Origin: JAEULH01 sp963805915
GTDB lineage: Bacteria; Pseudomonadota; Alphaproteobacteria; Rhodospirillales; Defluviicoccaceae
NCBI GenBank assembly: GCA_963805915.1
Contig: CAWDWD010000022.1
Span: 107,156-171,155 of the forward strand
Direction: 5' to 3'
Length of the DNA stretch: 64,000 bases
In this document: piece by piece, positions 18,291 to 27,448 of the stretch
Layout of the letters: every line of letters starts with the position of its first letter
Position numbering within the stretch: the first letter of the stretch is position 1
Position numbers and translations under genes: made by a program
The notes under the pieces: generated by a model
Told to the model about the DNA's origin: nothing
What the model saw: the letters and a program-made list of their open reading frames with translations, nothing else
Database searches by the model: none

Positions 18291-18411
18291 CGGACGTCTA
18301 CTCCTGTGCCGCCGGCCTGGAAACCGCGGCCATTGCGTGGTGTGTCGTCCCGTAAGCAAACCGCGAAATCGTTAAGACAACGTGGAGAGCCGAAGCACCT
18401 GACTTCCTCGC

Positions 18412-19509
18412 TCATATCGCCGAGAGCATCGGCGCGGAGTCTTCGATCTGTTGAATTTTTTCGAAGCCGTGGCGCAGCTCGAACATGATGAACTGCGACT
18501 GCTTGAGCGCGCTGGCGGCGCTGCCGCGCGGGAAGCGCAAGGCCCAGGCGTCGATCTTGACCGCCAACGAGCAAAGGACCCCGCCGATGGTGGTGTGGTA
18601 GCTCTTGATAAGGGACTCGACCCGGCGAAACCGTTCGGCGGAGATGTTCGCCCACAGGTCATTGGTGCTGCGCTCGAAGTTCTCAAACCTGCCGGCAATC
18701 GAGACCATCAGGCCGTTGATCGTCGCCTCCATGGAGGCGCAGGTGCTCATCAGCTCGTCGTCGTGCTCGAGCTGGCGAACCTGGCGGATGATGCCCAGTG
18801 TCTTGAGGAACTCGCCGATTGCCGGGACCATCTGATCGAGGCAATTGCGGTAGTAGGCGAGTGACAGGAAGATGTCGCCGTAGTCCTCGAGGAAGCGGGG
18901 AATGTCGGCGAGCCCGATGCCGAGGCTGTCGGCCATCTGTTGCAGCTTGCCCTGCGCCTGCTTGACGTCGGGATTGCGAAACAGCGTCAGGATGTCGTCG
19001 AAGGTTTTGACCGAGACGTCGTTACTGCCGTAGATGCGCCCGATCAACGGTCGGGTGAACGCGCTCATGTAGGCGGTCAGTTCCTTGATCTTGCGCGGCG
19101 ACAGGCGCAGCGCATCGACCTCGTTGACGGCGATACCGCTCTCGCGAAGCATGATCCGCAGGCTGTAGACGTCGTAGCTCGGCAAATCGGCGAGCTTGCG
19201 CAGCAGCAGTAGATCTGGGTGGGGCGGGACCATCGGCCAGCCGAGAACGTTGACCAGGCTATCGACGTCGACCTGGCCACTGCCGGCCTGCGGATCGACG
19301 AACAGCTCGACGACCCCCTCGAGCTTGGAATTCTTGATCATCCGGGCGTGGCGCAAGGCCCGCGTCTGCAGCGGGATAATGCACAGCGGCAGAATATGCA
19401 GCGAGTCGCGGTCGACATCGTTGACCTCGATGTGGAACTCTTCGGCTGCTGCGTGCTTGTCGTGGCCGGGCGACGGCGCCTCGGCGTGCGTGCTCACGGC
19501 AGTGCTCAC
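18412..19509 (-). CDS. Unrecognised 365-aa protein at the end of the chemotaxis operon
   Basis: Its ATG overlaps the cheZ stop (ATGA), so it is translationally coupled to cheZ and almost certainly acts in chemotaxis. The sequence has an acidic N-terminus, a region with HILPLCIIPLQTRALRHARM, and a mostly helical remainder including PRFLEDYGDIFLSLAYYRNC and a C-terminal FELRHGFEKIQQIEDSAP. No signal peptide or membrane segment is visible. I do not recognise a named domain. Cytoplasmic location and a partner role to CheZ or the receptor array are inference from context only. Confidence 0.8.
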   Translation of the reverse strand: MSTAVSTHAEAPSPGHDKHAAAEEFHIEVNDVDRDSLHILPLCIIPLQTRALRHARMIKNSKLEGVVELFVDPQAGSGQVDVDSLVNVLGWPMVPPHPDLLLLRKLADLPSYDVYSLRIMLRESGIAVNEVDALRLSPRKIKELTAYMSAFTRPLIGRIYGSNDVSVKTFDDILTLFRNPDVKQAQGKLQQMADSLGIGLADIPRFLEDYGDIFLSLAYYRNCLDQMVPAIGEFLKTLGIIRQVRQLEHDDELMSTCASMEATINGLMVSIAGRFENFERSTNDLWANISAERFRRVESLIKSYHTTIGGVLCSLAVKIDAWALRFPRGSAASALKQSQFIMFELRHGFEKIQQIEDSAPMLSAI

Positions 19510-20147
19510 CCGAGTCCCTCCATCAGCGCGTCGATCTCGTCCTGGGTCTTGGCCATGGCGGGCAGTTGCGGCCCGTGGGCGCGCACGACCTCGTCATCGG
19601 CCTGCGCGAGCGCCGGCGCGGACGCGAGCGCGGCGACCTTGTTGCCGTCGCTAATGCCGAGGCGGGCAGAGAACGTCGCGATCATCGTGTCGATCTTCAA
19701 CTCGATCTCATGCAACGCGGTGACGACCTTGTGGACGCGCTGGCCGGTCAGGTCCTGGAACGTGCAGGCTTCGTAGATCTGGGTCGCCGCCGCGCTTAGC
19801 GCCTCCTTGTCGGCAACAGCGCCGCCGCTGACCATTGCGTCGATGGACTCGGCGGCATCCATGATCCGGTTGGTCGCTTCGGCGGTGGTCTCGGTGATGG
19901 CCTCGAGCTCATCGGTCGCGGTCGGGATATAGCGGGTCTTGAGCTCGGGGCCGATCGACGACAGGTCGGTTTTGACGCTCTGGATATAGGCCGAAATGCT
20001 GTGCAGCTCGCTGACGAGCGAGATCTCGGCCTCGCGGCGGCGGGCTTGAATCGTCCCGATGAGCTGCTCGATCAGGTCATGCATGTCGGCCGCCGAGGGC
20101 GGCGAGGAGGTGGCGCGGTCGATGGTCATTCCCGAGGCCGCGCTCAA
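19506..20147 (-). CDS. cheZ: Chemotaxis phosphatase CheZ
   Basis: 213-aa helical protein that dephosphorylates CheY-P. The catalytic helix FQDLTGQRVHKVV (Asp132 and Gln136 in this numbering) matches the D-x3-Q active site of E. coli CheZ (Asp143/Gln147). The upstream helix ELEAITETTAEATNRIMDAAE forms the other half of the four-helix bundle. The C-terminal TQDEIDALMEGLG corresponds to the tethered CheY-binding peptide. Its start overlaps the cheY stop, giving substrate and phosphatase from one message. Confidence 0.92.
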   Translation of the reverse strand: MSAASGMTIDRATSSPPSAADMHDLIEQLIGTIQARRREAEISLVSELHSISAYIQSVKTDLSSIGPELKTRYIPTATDELEAITETTAEATNRIMDAAESIDAMVSGGAVADKEALSAAATQIYEACTFQDLTGQRVHKVVTALHEIELKIDTMIATFSARLGISDGNKVAALASAPALAQADDEVVRAHGPQLPAMAKTQDEIDALMEGLG

Positions 20148-20524
20148 GCCGTGGCGAAGACGGCGGCAAGCTTCTTGCCCAGGGTTTCCGCGTTGAACGG
20201 CTTGACGATGTAGTTGGAGACGCCGGCTTGTTTGGCGGCGATGACATTGTCGGTCTTGCTCTCGGCGGTGATCATGATGAAGGGCAGCGCCTTGAGCTTG
20301 TCGTCGGCGCGCACCTCCTTGAGCAGGTCGATTCCGCTCATGGGCTCCATGTTCCAGTCGGAGATGACCAAGTCGTACTTGCCCTGGCGTAACTTCGCCA
20401 ACGCCTCGGAGCCGTCCAGGGCCTCGTCGATGTGGCTGAACTCAAGCTGGCGGAGAAGGTTGCCGATGACCCTGAGCATGGTCTTGTAGTCATCGACGAT
20501 CAGGATCTTCATATTCTTGTTCAT
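20144..20524 (-). CDS. cheY: Chemotaxis response regulator CheY
   Basis: Single receiver domain of 126 aa. Acidic pocket Asp11/Asp12 (LIVDDYKTMLRVI), phosphoacceptor Asp56 (LVISDWNMEPMSG), Thr87 (MITAES) and Lys108 (YIVKPF) are all present. The SDWNMEPMSG wording is that of flagellar-motor CheYs. It is followed directly by cheZ, so this is most likely the motor-binding CheY. A 158-bp gap separates it from the upstream cheB-cheR gene. Confidence 0.94.
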   Translation of the reverse strand: MNKNMKILIVDDYKTMLRVIGNLLRQLEFSHIDEALDGSEALAKLRQGKYDLVISDWNMEPMSGIDLLKEVRADDKLKALPFIMITAESKTDNVIAAKQAGVSNYIVKPFNAETLGKKLAAVFATA

Positions 20525-20682
20525 CGGGCATCATGCTCCAAGGCGAGGGTTGCGGATCGCATCTGCGAAGCGACAACGGGCGTAAGCCCCAGCGGCGGTG
20601 CCGCGCTCAACGGATCCTACGGCCGCGATGTTTTCAGCCGATTTCGCTGCGCGCGCCGAATGTTTCGAAATATTTCCGGGCC

Positions 20683-22731
20683 TCATGCGACCGCGGCGAC
20701 CGCCCCTGCGGTCGTCGGAACGCTGCCCGGCAGCGGGCGCTGCGCCTCGTTGACAGGCCGGTAGATTCCGCCGAAACCGGCCACGGGGGCGAAGGCGTCG
20801 GTCAACCCCATCACCGTTTCCGACGCACCGAGGAACAGGAAGCCGTCGCCGGGGATGCGCCGGGCGATGTTGTCGAGGGTGCGCGCCTTGGTGTCGCGGT
20901 CGAAGTAGATCAGGACGTTGCGGCAGAACACCACGTCGCACGCTCCAAACGGAGCCAGATTGTCGAGCAGGTTGAATTCGCGATAGCGGATCATGGCCCT
21001 AAGCTCGTCGGCGATCCGCCAGTTATCGCCTTCGCGCTTGAAGTACTTGAGCAGCATCGGGGTCGGCACGCCGCGCTGAACCTCGAACTGGCTGTAGACG
21101 CCGAGCCGCGCGCGTTCGAGCACCGTCGCGGAGATGTCGATGCCGATGATCTCGACGCTCCAACCCTGGAGCCTGGCCGCCTCCTCCTTGAGGATCATGG
21201 CCAATGAGTAGGGCTCCTGGCCGCTCGAGGCGGCGGCGCAGAGGATGCGGATCGATCGGCGGGCGGCCCGGCGCGCCATCAACGCCGGCAAAACCGTCTC
21301 GCGGAAGGCCTCGAAAGGACGGACGTCACGGAAGAACAACGTCTCGTTCGTCGTCATCGCGTCGACGACATCGCAGACCACCCGTGGATCGTTTCTCTCA
21401 ACGGCGGCGGCCAAAGCGGCGAGGTCGGCGAGGCCGTGCTTGCGCACCACCGGCTTCAGCCGGCTTTCGAGCAGGTACGTCTTGTCGAGGCCAAGTATGA
21501 GGCCCGAGCGGTGCTTGAGCACCTCGCTGAGGACAACGAATTCCTGGGGGGTCATGCCGGTACTCCGGGCCGTCATCCGGTTGATGCCGGCGGCGAGTTC
21601 TTCGAGCGGCAGCACCGCTGTACACAGCCCGGCGCGGGCGACCGATCCCGGCATTCCCCAGACGACGCTCGACGCCTCGTCCTGGGCGATCAGCAAGCCG
21701 GCCGCCTCGACGATGGACTTGCCGCCGTGGGTGCCATCGGCGCCAATGCCGGTCAGCACAACGGCAAGCGCGCCGCCGCCGTAGCAGCGCGCGACGGATC
21801 GGAACAGGACGTCGACGGCGGGCCGGCAGAAGTTTTCGGGCGCGTCCTGGTTAACGCGGATCACTCGGCGCGGGCCGTCGGCCGCCACCAGCATATGGTG
21901 ATTGCCTGGTGCAACGTAGATCCGTCCGGCCTCGACAAGCTCGCCGTCGCGGCCCTCGGCGCACGGCCGCCCGGCGATCTTGCCTAGATGGTCGGCGAGG
22001 ATCTCGGTGAACTTCGGCGGCATGTGCTGGGCGATCAGGATCGGCAAGGCAAGCTCCGGGCGCAGCGCGGCGATGAGCGTCGACAGCGCCTGTGGCCCGC
22101 CGGTCGAGCTGCCGATGACGAGAACCTCGGGGCGGATAAGCCGGCTCGGGCGCAGGGTGAAGGTCGCTTGCGCGCGCGCCGGAGTCGCCACCGTGGTTCC
22201 CGTGACGCGGGGGCCCGGCGGGGGGCCGGCAAGCCCTTCGCGCCGCCGCCGGCCGGCTTCGCCGAGGCAGCGGACCTTGGTCACCAGTTCGACGCCGAAG
22301 CCCTGGCCGACCAAACGTGTCGCGGTGATGTCGCGGCTCGCCGTCGGCTTGGCGATGTAGTCGGCGGCGCCGTTGGCGAGCGCGCGCATGGTGATGGCGG
22401 CCCCGGGGGTCGACAGCGTCGAGGCAATGATTACCCGGGTTTGCGGGTCGGCCTTGAGGATCCTGGGCAGCGCGGTGAGGCCGTCCATGACCGGCATCTC
22501 AATATCGAGAATGACGATGTCGAAGGTCCGCTCCGACACGATCTTGACCGCCATCTGGCCGTTGGCGACCGAACCGGCGATTTCGATGTCGGGATGCTCC
22601 GTCAGCAGCCGGGCGATGAGGCCGCGGACGACGGCGGAATCATCGACGATCAACACTTGGATCGGCCGGCCGGCGGCGCGGCTCGCGGATACCGGCCGGG
22701 GACCGGGGGCAAGGACGGGCGCGATACTCAC
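20683..22731 (-). CDS. cheB-cheR: CheB-CheR fusion: receptor methylesterase joined in frame to receptor methyltransferase
   Basis: One open frame of 682 codons encodes both adaptation enzymes. Residues 25-140 are a receiver (Asp76); about 200-385 are the CheB methylesterase with catalytic Ser209 (IGSSTGGPQ), His236 (AQHMPPK) and Asp332 (GIGADGTHGG); from Met393 a complete CheR follows (MTPQEFVVLSEVLKHRSG, MTTNETLFFRDVRPF, SAM motif CAAASSGQEPYSLAMIL, CDVVFCRNVLIYFD). The linker is only about 8 residues. A GGAG sequence about 8 nt before the Met393 ATG (21555) could allow CheR to be made alone as well. GTG start at 22731 overlaps the preceding stop; the longer frame to 23217 is shadow. Confidence 0.9.
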   Translation of the reverse strand: MSIAPVLAPGPRPVSASRAAGRPIQVLIVDDSAVVRGLIARLLTEHPDIEIAGSVANGQMAVKIVSERTFDIVILDIEMPVMDGLTALPRILKADPQTRVIIASTLSTPGAAITMRALANGAADYIAKPTASRDITATRLVGQGFGVELVTKVRCLGEAGRRRREGLAGPPPGPRVTGTTVATPARAQATFTLRPSRLIRPEVLVIGSSTGGPQALSTLIAALRPELALPILIAQHMPPKFTEILADHLGKIAGRPCAEGRDGELVEAGRIYVAPGNHHMLVAADGPRRVIRVNQDAPENFCRPAVDVLFRSVARCYGGGALAVVLTGIGADGTHGGKSIVEAAGLLIAQDEASSVVWGMPGSVARAGLCTAVLPLEELAAGINRMTARSTGMTPQEFVVLSEVLKHRSGLILGLDKTYLLESRLKPVVRKHGLADLAALAAAVERNDPRVVCDVVDAMTTNETLFFRDVRPFEAFRETVLPALMARRAARRSIRILCAAASSGQEPYSLAMILKEEAARLQGWSVEIIGIDISATVLERARLGVYSQFEVQRGVPTPMLLKYFKREGDNWRIADELRAMIRYREFNLLDNLAPFGACDVVFCRNVLIYFDRDTKARTLDNIARRIPGDGFLFLGASETVMGLTDAFAPVAGFGGIYRPVNEAQRPLPGSVPTTAGAVAAVA

Positions 22732-23105
22732 AGAACACCGACCATGGCGAACTTGAGCTGCAGGATCTCGCGGTCGAACGGCTTCATGATGTATTCGTCC
22801 GCGCCGGCGCGCATCGCTTCCTCTATTCCGGCGGCGGTGTTTTCGGCGGTGCAGAAGATCACCTTCGGCCGCTCGCCACCTGGCAGGGCACGCACCATCC
22901 GGACGCAGGCAACCCCATCCAGGACCGGCATGTTGCGGTCGAGCAGCACGGCGTCCGGCATGCAGCGGGTGCAGACGGCGACCGCTTCCAGGCCATTGGC
23001 CGCCTCGTCGGTGATGAAGCCGAGCGCCTCGAGGTGCTTGCTCGCGATCGATCGGACGACGGGCGAGTCGTCGACGATCAAACAGGTCTTGCGCGGCGGG
23101 TTCAC
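22728..23105 (-). CDS. Second CheY-type receiver protein
   Basis: 125-aa single receiver domain. LIVDDSPVVRSIASKHL, phosphoacceptor Asp56 (AVLLDRNMPVLDG), CTAEN and YIMKPFDREIL are present. I choose the GTG at 23105 because it overlaps the cheW stop (GTGA), as the next gene also does; an upstream start at 23207 is inside cheW. Located between cheW and cheB-cheR, it may act as a phosphate sink or control adaptation; this is inference. Confidence 0.9.
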   Translation of the reverse strand: MNPPRKTCLIVDDSPVVRSIASKHLEALGFITDEAANGLEAVAVCTRCMPDAVLLDRNMPVLDGVACVRMVRALPGGERPKVIFCTAENTAAGIEEAMRAGADEYIMKPFDREILQLKFAMVGVL

Positions 23106-23632
23106 CAGAGCCCGCTTTCGTCGGCGATGTCGAACAGTGCCTCGATGTTGAGAACGACCATAAGGTGGCTGTCGAGGCGGTAGATCCCGACGGAGAACTG
23201 GCGCCACTGCTCATCAAGCGTCACCGGGTTTTCCTCGAATTGGTCGTCGGTCACGGCGAGAACCTCGCCGACGGCGTCGACAATCAGGTTGAACACCTCG
23301 CCGTCATGCTCGACGACGATGCTCATGTGCTTGGCGCCGGGAACCATCGCCGGCAGGCCGAGACGCCTGCGAACGTCGATGGCGGTGATGATCCGCCCGC
23401 GCAGGTTCAGCGAGCCGGCGACTTCCGGCGGCGACAGCGGAACCCGGGTCAGCGGCCGGGCGTCGAGGACGTCGTCGACGCTGTGCAACGGCAGACCGAA
23501 GGTCTGCTTGTCGACCACGAAGGTAAGGAACTCATGCTCGCGGCCGGCGATGGAGCTTTTGCCGCCGGCGTTGCGCCCGCTGGCTGTCCGGCCGCCGGTT
23601 GTCCGAGGGCCGGCTGTCTGGGTGGTGGTCAT
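23102..23632 (-). CDS. cheW: Chemotaxis coupling protein CheW
   Basis: 176-aa adaptor linking receptors to CheA. After a Thr/Gly-rich N-terminal tail (about 30 aa), the CheW fold starts EFLTFVVDKQTFGLPLHSVDD and contains VAGSLNLRGRIITAIDVRRRL and LIVDAVGEVLAV. The ATG at 23632 overlaps the stop of the CheA reading frame (ATGA). An in-frame extension to 23791 lies inside cheA and is rejected. Confidence 0.93.
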   Translation of the reverse strand: MTTTQTAGPRTTGGRTASGRNAGGKSSIAGREHEFLTFVVDKQTFGLPLHSVDDVLDARPLTRVPLSPPEVAGSLNLRGRIITAIDVRRRLGLPAMVPGAKHMSIVVEHDGEVFNLIVDAVGEVLAVTDDQFEENPVTLDEQWRQFSVGIYRLDSHLMVVLNIEALFDIADESGLW

Positions 23633-26329
23633 GCCGCTTCTCCGTCTTGCGCGAGGACCTGCCGCAACACGCCGAGCAACTCGTCGCGCCGAGCTTTCGG
23701 CACGAAGTCCGAGAAGCCGGCGTCGCGGCCAAGTTGCAGGTTCTGCTTCGTCAGCCGGGAGGACAGCGCGATCATCGGCACGTTGGTCCATGCGCCGTCG
23801 CCAAGAACCGCCCTGGCGAACTCGAAGCCGTTCATGCCGGGCATTTCGATGTCGCTGACGATGACGTCGATGTCGACGCCCCGGTTGCGCATTTCGAGCG
23901 CCTGCTCGCCGCTTCCGGCTTCGATCACCTCGAAACCCGAGATCGAGAGCTTTGGCGACATCAGGCGCAGGAAGAAGCCGCTGTCGTCGACCAGGAGCAG
24001 GCGCTTTTTCGCCGCAACCTTGTCAAACGTCTTGGCGTCGCCCGCATCCATCCCAGCGTCGATCCCGAACCAGTCGGCGAAGGCCGAGGTGAGGTAGCAG
24101 CCGATGTCGATAAGGTCGGTCGCCTTGCCGTCGATGACGGCGCTACCCATGACGCCGCTGTCGTTGCCGGTGAGTTCAACGTTCAGCCGCTCTTCTACAA
24201 TGTCGAGGATCTCGTCGACGATCAGGCCGACGGTGCGTTCGCCTTCGGAGAAGACCAGGACCGGCTGCTGACCCGCCGCGCGCGTCACGCAGTCCGGCGA
24301 CAGGCTGATCAGCGGCATCATGTGGCCGCGGTACTGGATGACCTGGTGGCCGTTGACGTGCTCGATGGCGCCGACGTCGATGTTCTCGATACGCTCGACG
24401 AGCGCCATCGGCACCGCCTTGCGCGAGCGGTCGCCGGCACGAAAGACAATCAGGCTCGCCCGCCGGTCGTCGGCGCGGGCGGCGCTGCTCGTCTGCTCGC
24501 CGGAGGCCACCGCCGCCTGGCCGATCCGCGTCGCGATCCCGTTGGGATCGAGGATCATGATGACGCTGCCGTCACCGAGGATGGTGGTCCCGGAATAGAA
24601 CGGGATCTTGCGCAGCATCCGGGCCACCGGCTTGACGACGATCTCCTCGGTATCGAACACCCGATCGACGATCAGGCCCAGGTGGCGGCTGCCGATCTGG
24701 GTGACGACGACGTAATAATTCCGGCCGGCCTCGTGGCCGCGTCTCGTGATTGGTCGCACCGGGAGCGGCGGCCGCGGCGGCCGGCCCGAGCTTGAGCAGG
24801 TCATGCAGCGAGACCAGCGGGAGCAGCCGGTTGCGCAGGCTCAATACCGGCGCGTCGTTGACCATCTCGACGCTGTGCGCGCCGCCGGGGGCGACGTGAA
24901 CCAGTTCGCTGACGCAGATCTGCGGGATGGCGAAGCGCTGGTCGGCGCAGCCGACGATCAGCGCCGAGACGATGGCGAGCGTCAGCGGAATCTTGATGGT
25001 GAACGTGCTGCCCTTGCCGGCCTCCGACTTGAGCTCGATCACGCCGCCGATCTTCTCGACGTTGGTGCGGACCACGTCCATGCCGACGCCGCGGCCGGAG
25101 ACGCTGGTGATGGTCTCGGCGGTCGAAAAGCCCGCCTTGAAGATGAATTGCTGAACCTGCTGGTCGGAGAGCCGTTCCAGCTCGGCGGCCGTCGCCAAGC
25201 CGCGTTCGAGGATCTTATCGCGGATCCGCCCGGTATCCAGGCCACGGCCGTTGTCGGCGATCTCGATGATGATATGGCCGCCCTCGTGGAAGGCGTTCAG
25301 CGTGATCACGCCGGTATCGGGCTTACCGGCGGCGCGGCGCTCGGCCGGCGCCTCAATGCCATGATCGGCCGAGTTGCGGACCATGTGGGTCAGCGGATCG
25401 CGGATCATTTCGAGGATCTGGCGGTCGAGTTCGGTCTCGCCGCCGTGCATTCTAAGTTCGATGCGCTTGCCGGTCTCGATGCCGAGGTCGCGGACGATCC
25501 GGGGCAGCTTCGACCAGGCGGTGCCGACCGGCTGCATCCGCGTCTTCATGACGCCTTCCTGCAACTCTGTGGTGATCCGGCTCAGCCGCTGGAAGGAATC
25601 GGTCGAGCGGCCGTCGTCCTTGGCGCGGAAGATCTGCAGGAACTGGTTGCGGGTCAGGACCAGCTCGCTGACCAGCGTGATCAGCGACTCGAGGACCTCG
25701 ACGTTGACGCGGATGGTCTGGCTGGCCGCCGCCGGTTCGTTGGCCGCGGCGGTCGAGGCGGGCGCGGCGGCCACCGCCGGACGATCGAGAGGTTGAGCAT
25801 CCTCTGCGGCGTCGCGGGTGGCGTCGGGCTCCAACCCGGGCCCGGCGCCGGCGCCGGGTTCGCCGATAGGTTCGCCGAAAGGTTCGACGGTCCCCTCGAT
25901 CGCGGCGAAGATGTCCAGGCAGTTGCTGACAACGGTGGGTGTTCCGGCCTCGCCGGCTGCCGCCATCGCCCGCAGCGCGGCGATCAGGGCGTCGTTGTCG
26001 GTTTTGGGCTCGGCGCCGGCATCGTCGATCCCGCCGAGCAGATCACGGATTGCATCAACGCAGCGCAGGATTTGACTGACCGCTTCCGGCGTGACCAGCG
26101 AGGCATTCTCGCGGAACGTGCTGAGCAGATCCTCGCCGGCGTGGGCGACCTTTTCCAGCCGAGGCAGGTTGAGAAACCCGCAGGTGCCCTTGATGGTGTG
26201 AAACACCCGAAAGATGTTGCCGAGGATCGCGGTGTCACCGGGCGTCTCTTCCAGGCGGATCAGCTCGCCATCGAGCAGGCCCAGGCTTTCCGAGGTCTCG
26301 GCGAGAAACTCTTGCAGCAGATCATCCAT
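23629..26329 (-). CDS. cheA: Hybrid chemotaxis kinase CheA with C-terminal CheW and receiver domains, one-base frameshift inside
   Basis: Two overlapping frames (26329 to about 24740, then about 24790 to 23629) together give a full hybrid CheA of about 899 aa after removing one base. P1 Hpt: His44 in VFHTIKGTCGF. P3 dimerisation around SLITLVSELVLTRNQFLQ. P4 kinase: HMVRNSADHGIEAP (N box), IEIADNGRGLD (G1), SGRGVGMDVVR (G2). P5 starts at IVGCADQRFAIP and continues in the second frame (NYYVVVTQIGSRHLGLIVD). A second CheW domain (about SLIVFRAGDRSRKAVPMALV) and a receiver (LLLVDDSGFFLRL, VIVSDIEMPGMNG) follow. The shift falls inside P5, where a split into two working proteins is implausible; total length is 1 modulo 3, consistent with one inserted base. 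Confidence 0.85.
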
Positions 26330-26621
26330 TTGCGGCCTCAACTCCGTGGCGGGCGTTCGCCGGGGCGGGCTGTAGCCGCGTCGCCGCCATATCCGGGACG
26401 CGCGGACCGTGCACGGCGGCCGGCGCTTCGCCTCGGACGGCGCGAGCTCGGCCGAAACCGTTCCCCCCGGATCGGCGCGACGGCGGTGTCGGCGCCGGGC
26501 GTTCGGATCGCTCGAACACTATTCGTTAGAGTTTGCCCGCTAGTGTCGGCCGTGTTGCCGCCCCGTTTCCGATGATGTCGGGGGTGTTTCCGCGGAAAAT
26601 TCAGGGCGCGAAATAGAGGAA

Positions 26622-27359
26622 ATGACGACCATGACCGATACGGCCCATATCCTCGTCGTCGACGACGACGCCGCCGTCCGCGAGATCGTTTCGTCGTGTC
26701 TCGAAGGTGCCGGCTATCGCGTGACCGCCTTGGCCGACGGCGAACAAAGCGCCGAGATCGTCGCCGCCGAACGGGTCCGCCTCGCCGTCCTCGACATCGG
26801 CCTGCCCGGCGTCGACGGCCTGACGTTGACCCGCCAACTCCGGGTCCTGACAAACATCGGGATCATCATTCTGAGCGGCCGCGACGAGATCACCGAGAAG
26901 ATCATCGGCCTCGAAATCGGCGCCGACGATTATATCGCCAAGCCATTCGAGCCGCGCGAGCTGCTCGCCCGGGTGCGCAGCGTGCTGCGGCGGCTGCCCG
27001 ACCCGGCGGCGCAAGCGGCGGCGCAAAGCCCGGCCACGGGTTCGGTCTACTGCTTCGCCGACTGGCGGCTGGACTTGGCGCGCCGCTCGGTCACGTCGGA
27101 CAGCGGCGAGAGCGCCGAGCTCACCTCCGGCGAGTTCGACCTGCTCGAAGTCTTCGTCGAGCATCCCAACCGGGTGCTCTCGCGCAACCAGCTGATGGAC
27201 TACCTCCACGGCAACCGCGCGCCCGCGTTCGACCGCAGCATCGACGTCCGCGTCCGCCGCCTGCGCCAGAAGATCGAACGCGACGCCAACGCCCCAGAGC
27301 TGATCAAGACCGTCCGCCACGCCGGCTACATGTTCACCGCCCCGGTGCGCAAGGCCTGA
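26622..27359 (+). CDS. OmpR/PhoB-family response regulator
   Basis: 245 aa: receiver domain with Asp14-16 cluster (ILVVDDDAAV), phosphoacceptor Asp58 (AVLDIGLPGVDG), KPFEPRELLARV, then a winged-helix DNA-binding domain (ELTSGEFDLLEVFVEHPNRV, RSIDVRVRRLRQKIE, IKTVRHAGYMF). It is divergent from cheA across a 292-bp region (26330-26621) in which I see no clear promoter match. A GAGGAA Shine-Dalgarno precedes the ATG. No cognate kinase is adjacent, so it may be controlled by CheA or an unlinked kinase. Confidence 0.93.
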   Translation: MTTMTDTAHILVVDDDAAVREIVSSCLEGAGYRVTALADGEQSAEIVAAERVRLAVLDIGLPGVDGLTLTRQLRVLTNIGIIILSGRDEITEKIIGLEIGADDYIAKPFEPRELLARVRSVLRRLPDPAAQAAAQSPATGSVYCFADWRLDLARRSVTSDSGESAELTSGEFDLLEVFVEHPNRVLSRNQLMDYLHGNRAPAFDRSIDVRVRRLRQKIERDANAPELIKTVRHAGYMFTAPVRKA

Positions 27360-27365
27360 GCCGCG

Positions 27366-27404
27366 CCCCACGCCGCTTTAACCCCGCTTTAAGCGGGCGT
27401 GGGG
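27366..27404 (+). terminator. Stem-loop after the OmpR-type regulator
   Basis: 27366-27374 is complementary to 27396-27404 (9 bp), and the interior contains a smaller palindrome centred near 27391. It lies just after the regulator stop and 45 bp before the next gene. No T-run follows, so intrinsic termination is uncertain. Confidence 0.45.
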
Positions 27405-27448
27405 ATAGTGACGGCGCAAGCATCCCGTTTCAGTATTGAGGGTAATTC

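Noticed and set aside
22732..23217. N-terminal extension of the CheB-CheR frame to an upstream ATG
   Set aside because: It lies inside the CheY-type and CheW genes, is Arg/His-rich without protein character, and the GTG at 22731 overlaps the preceding stop as in the neighbouring genes.
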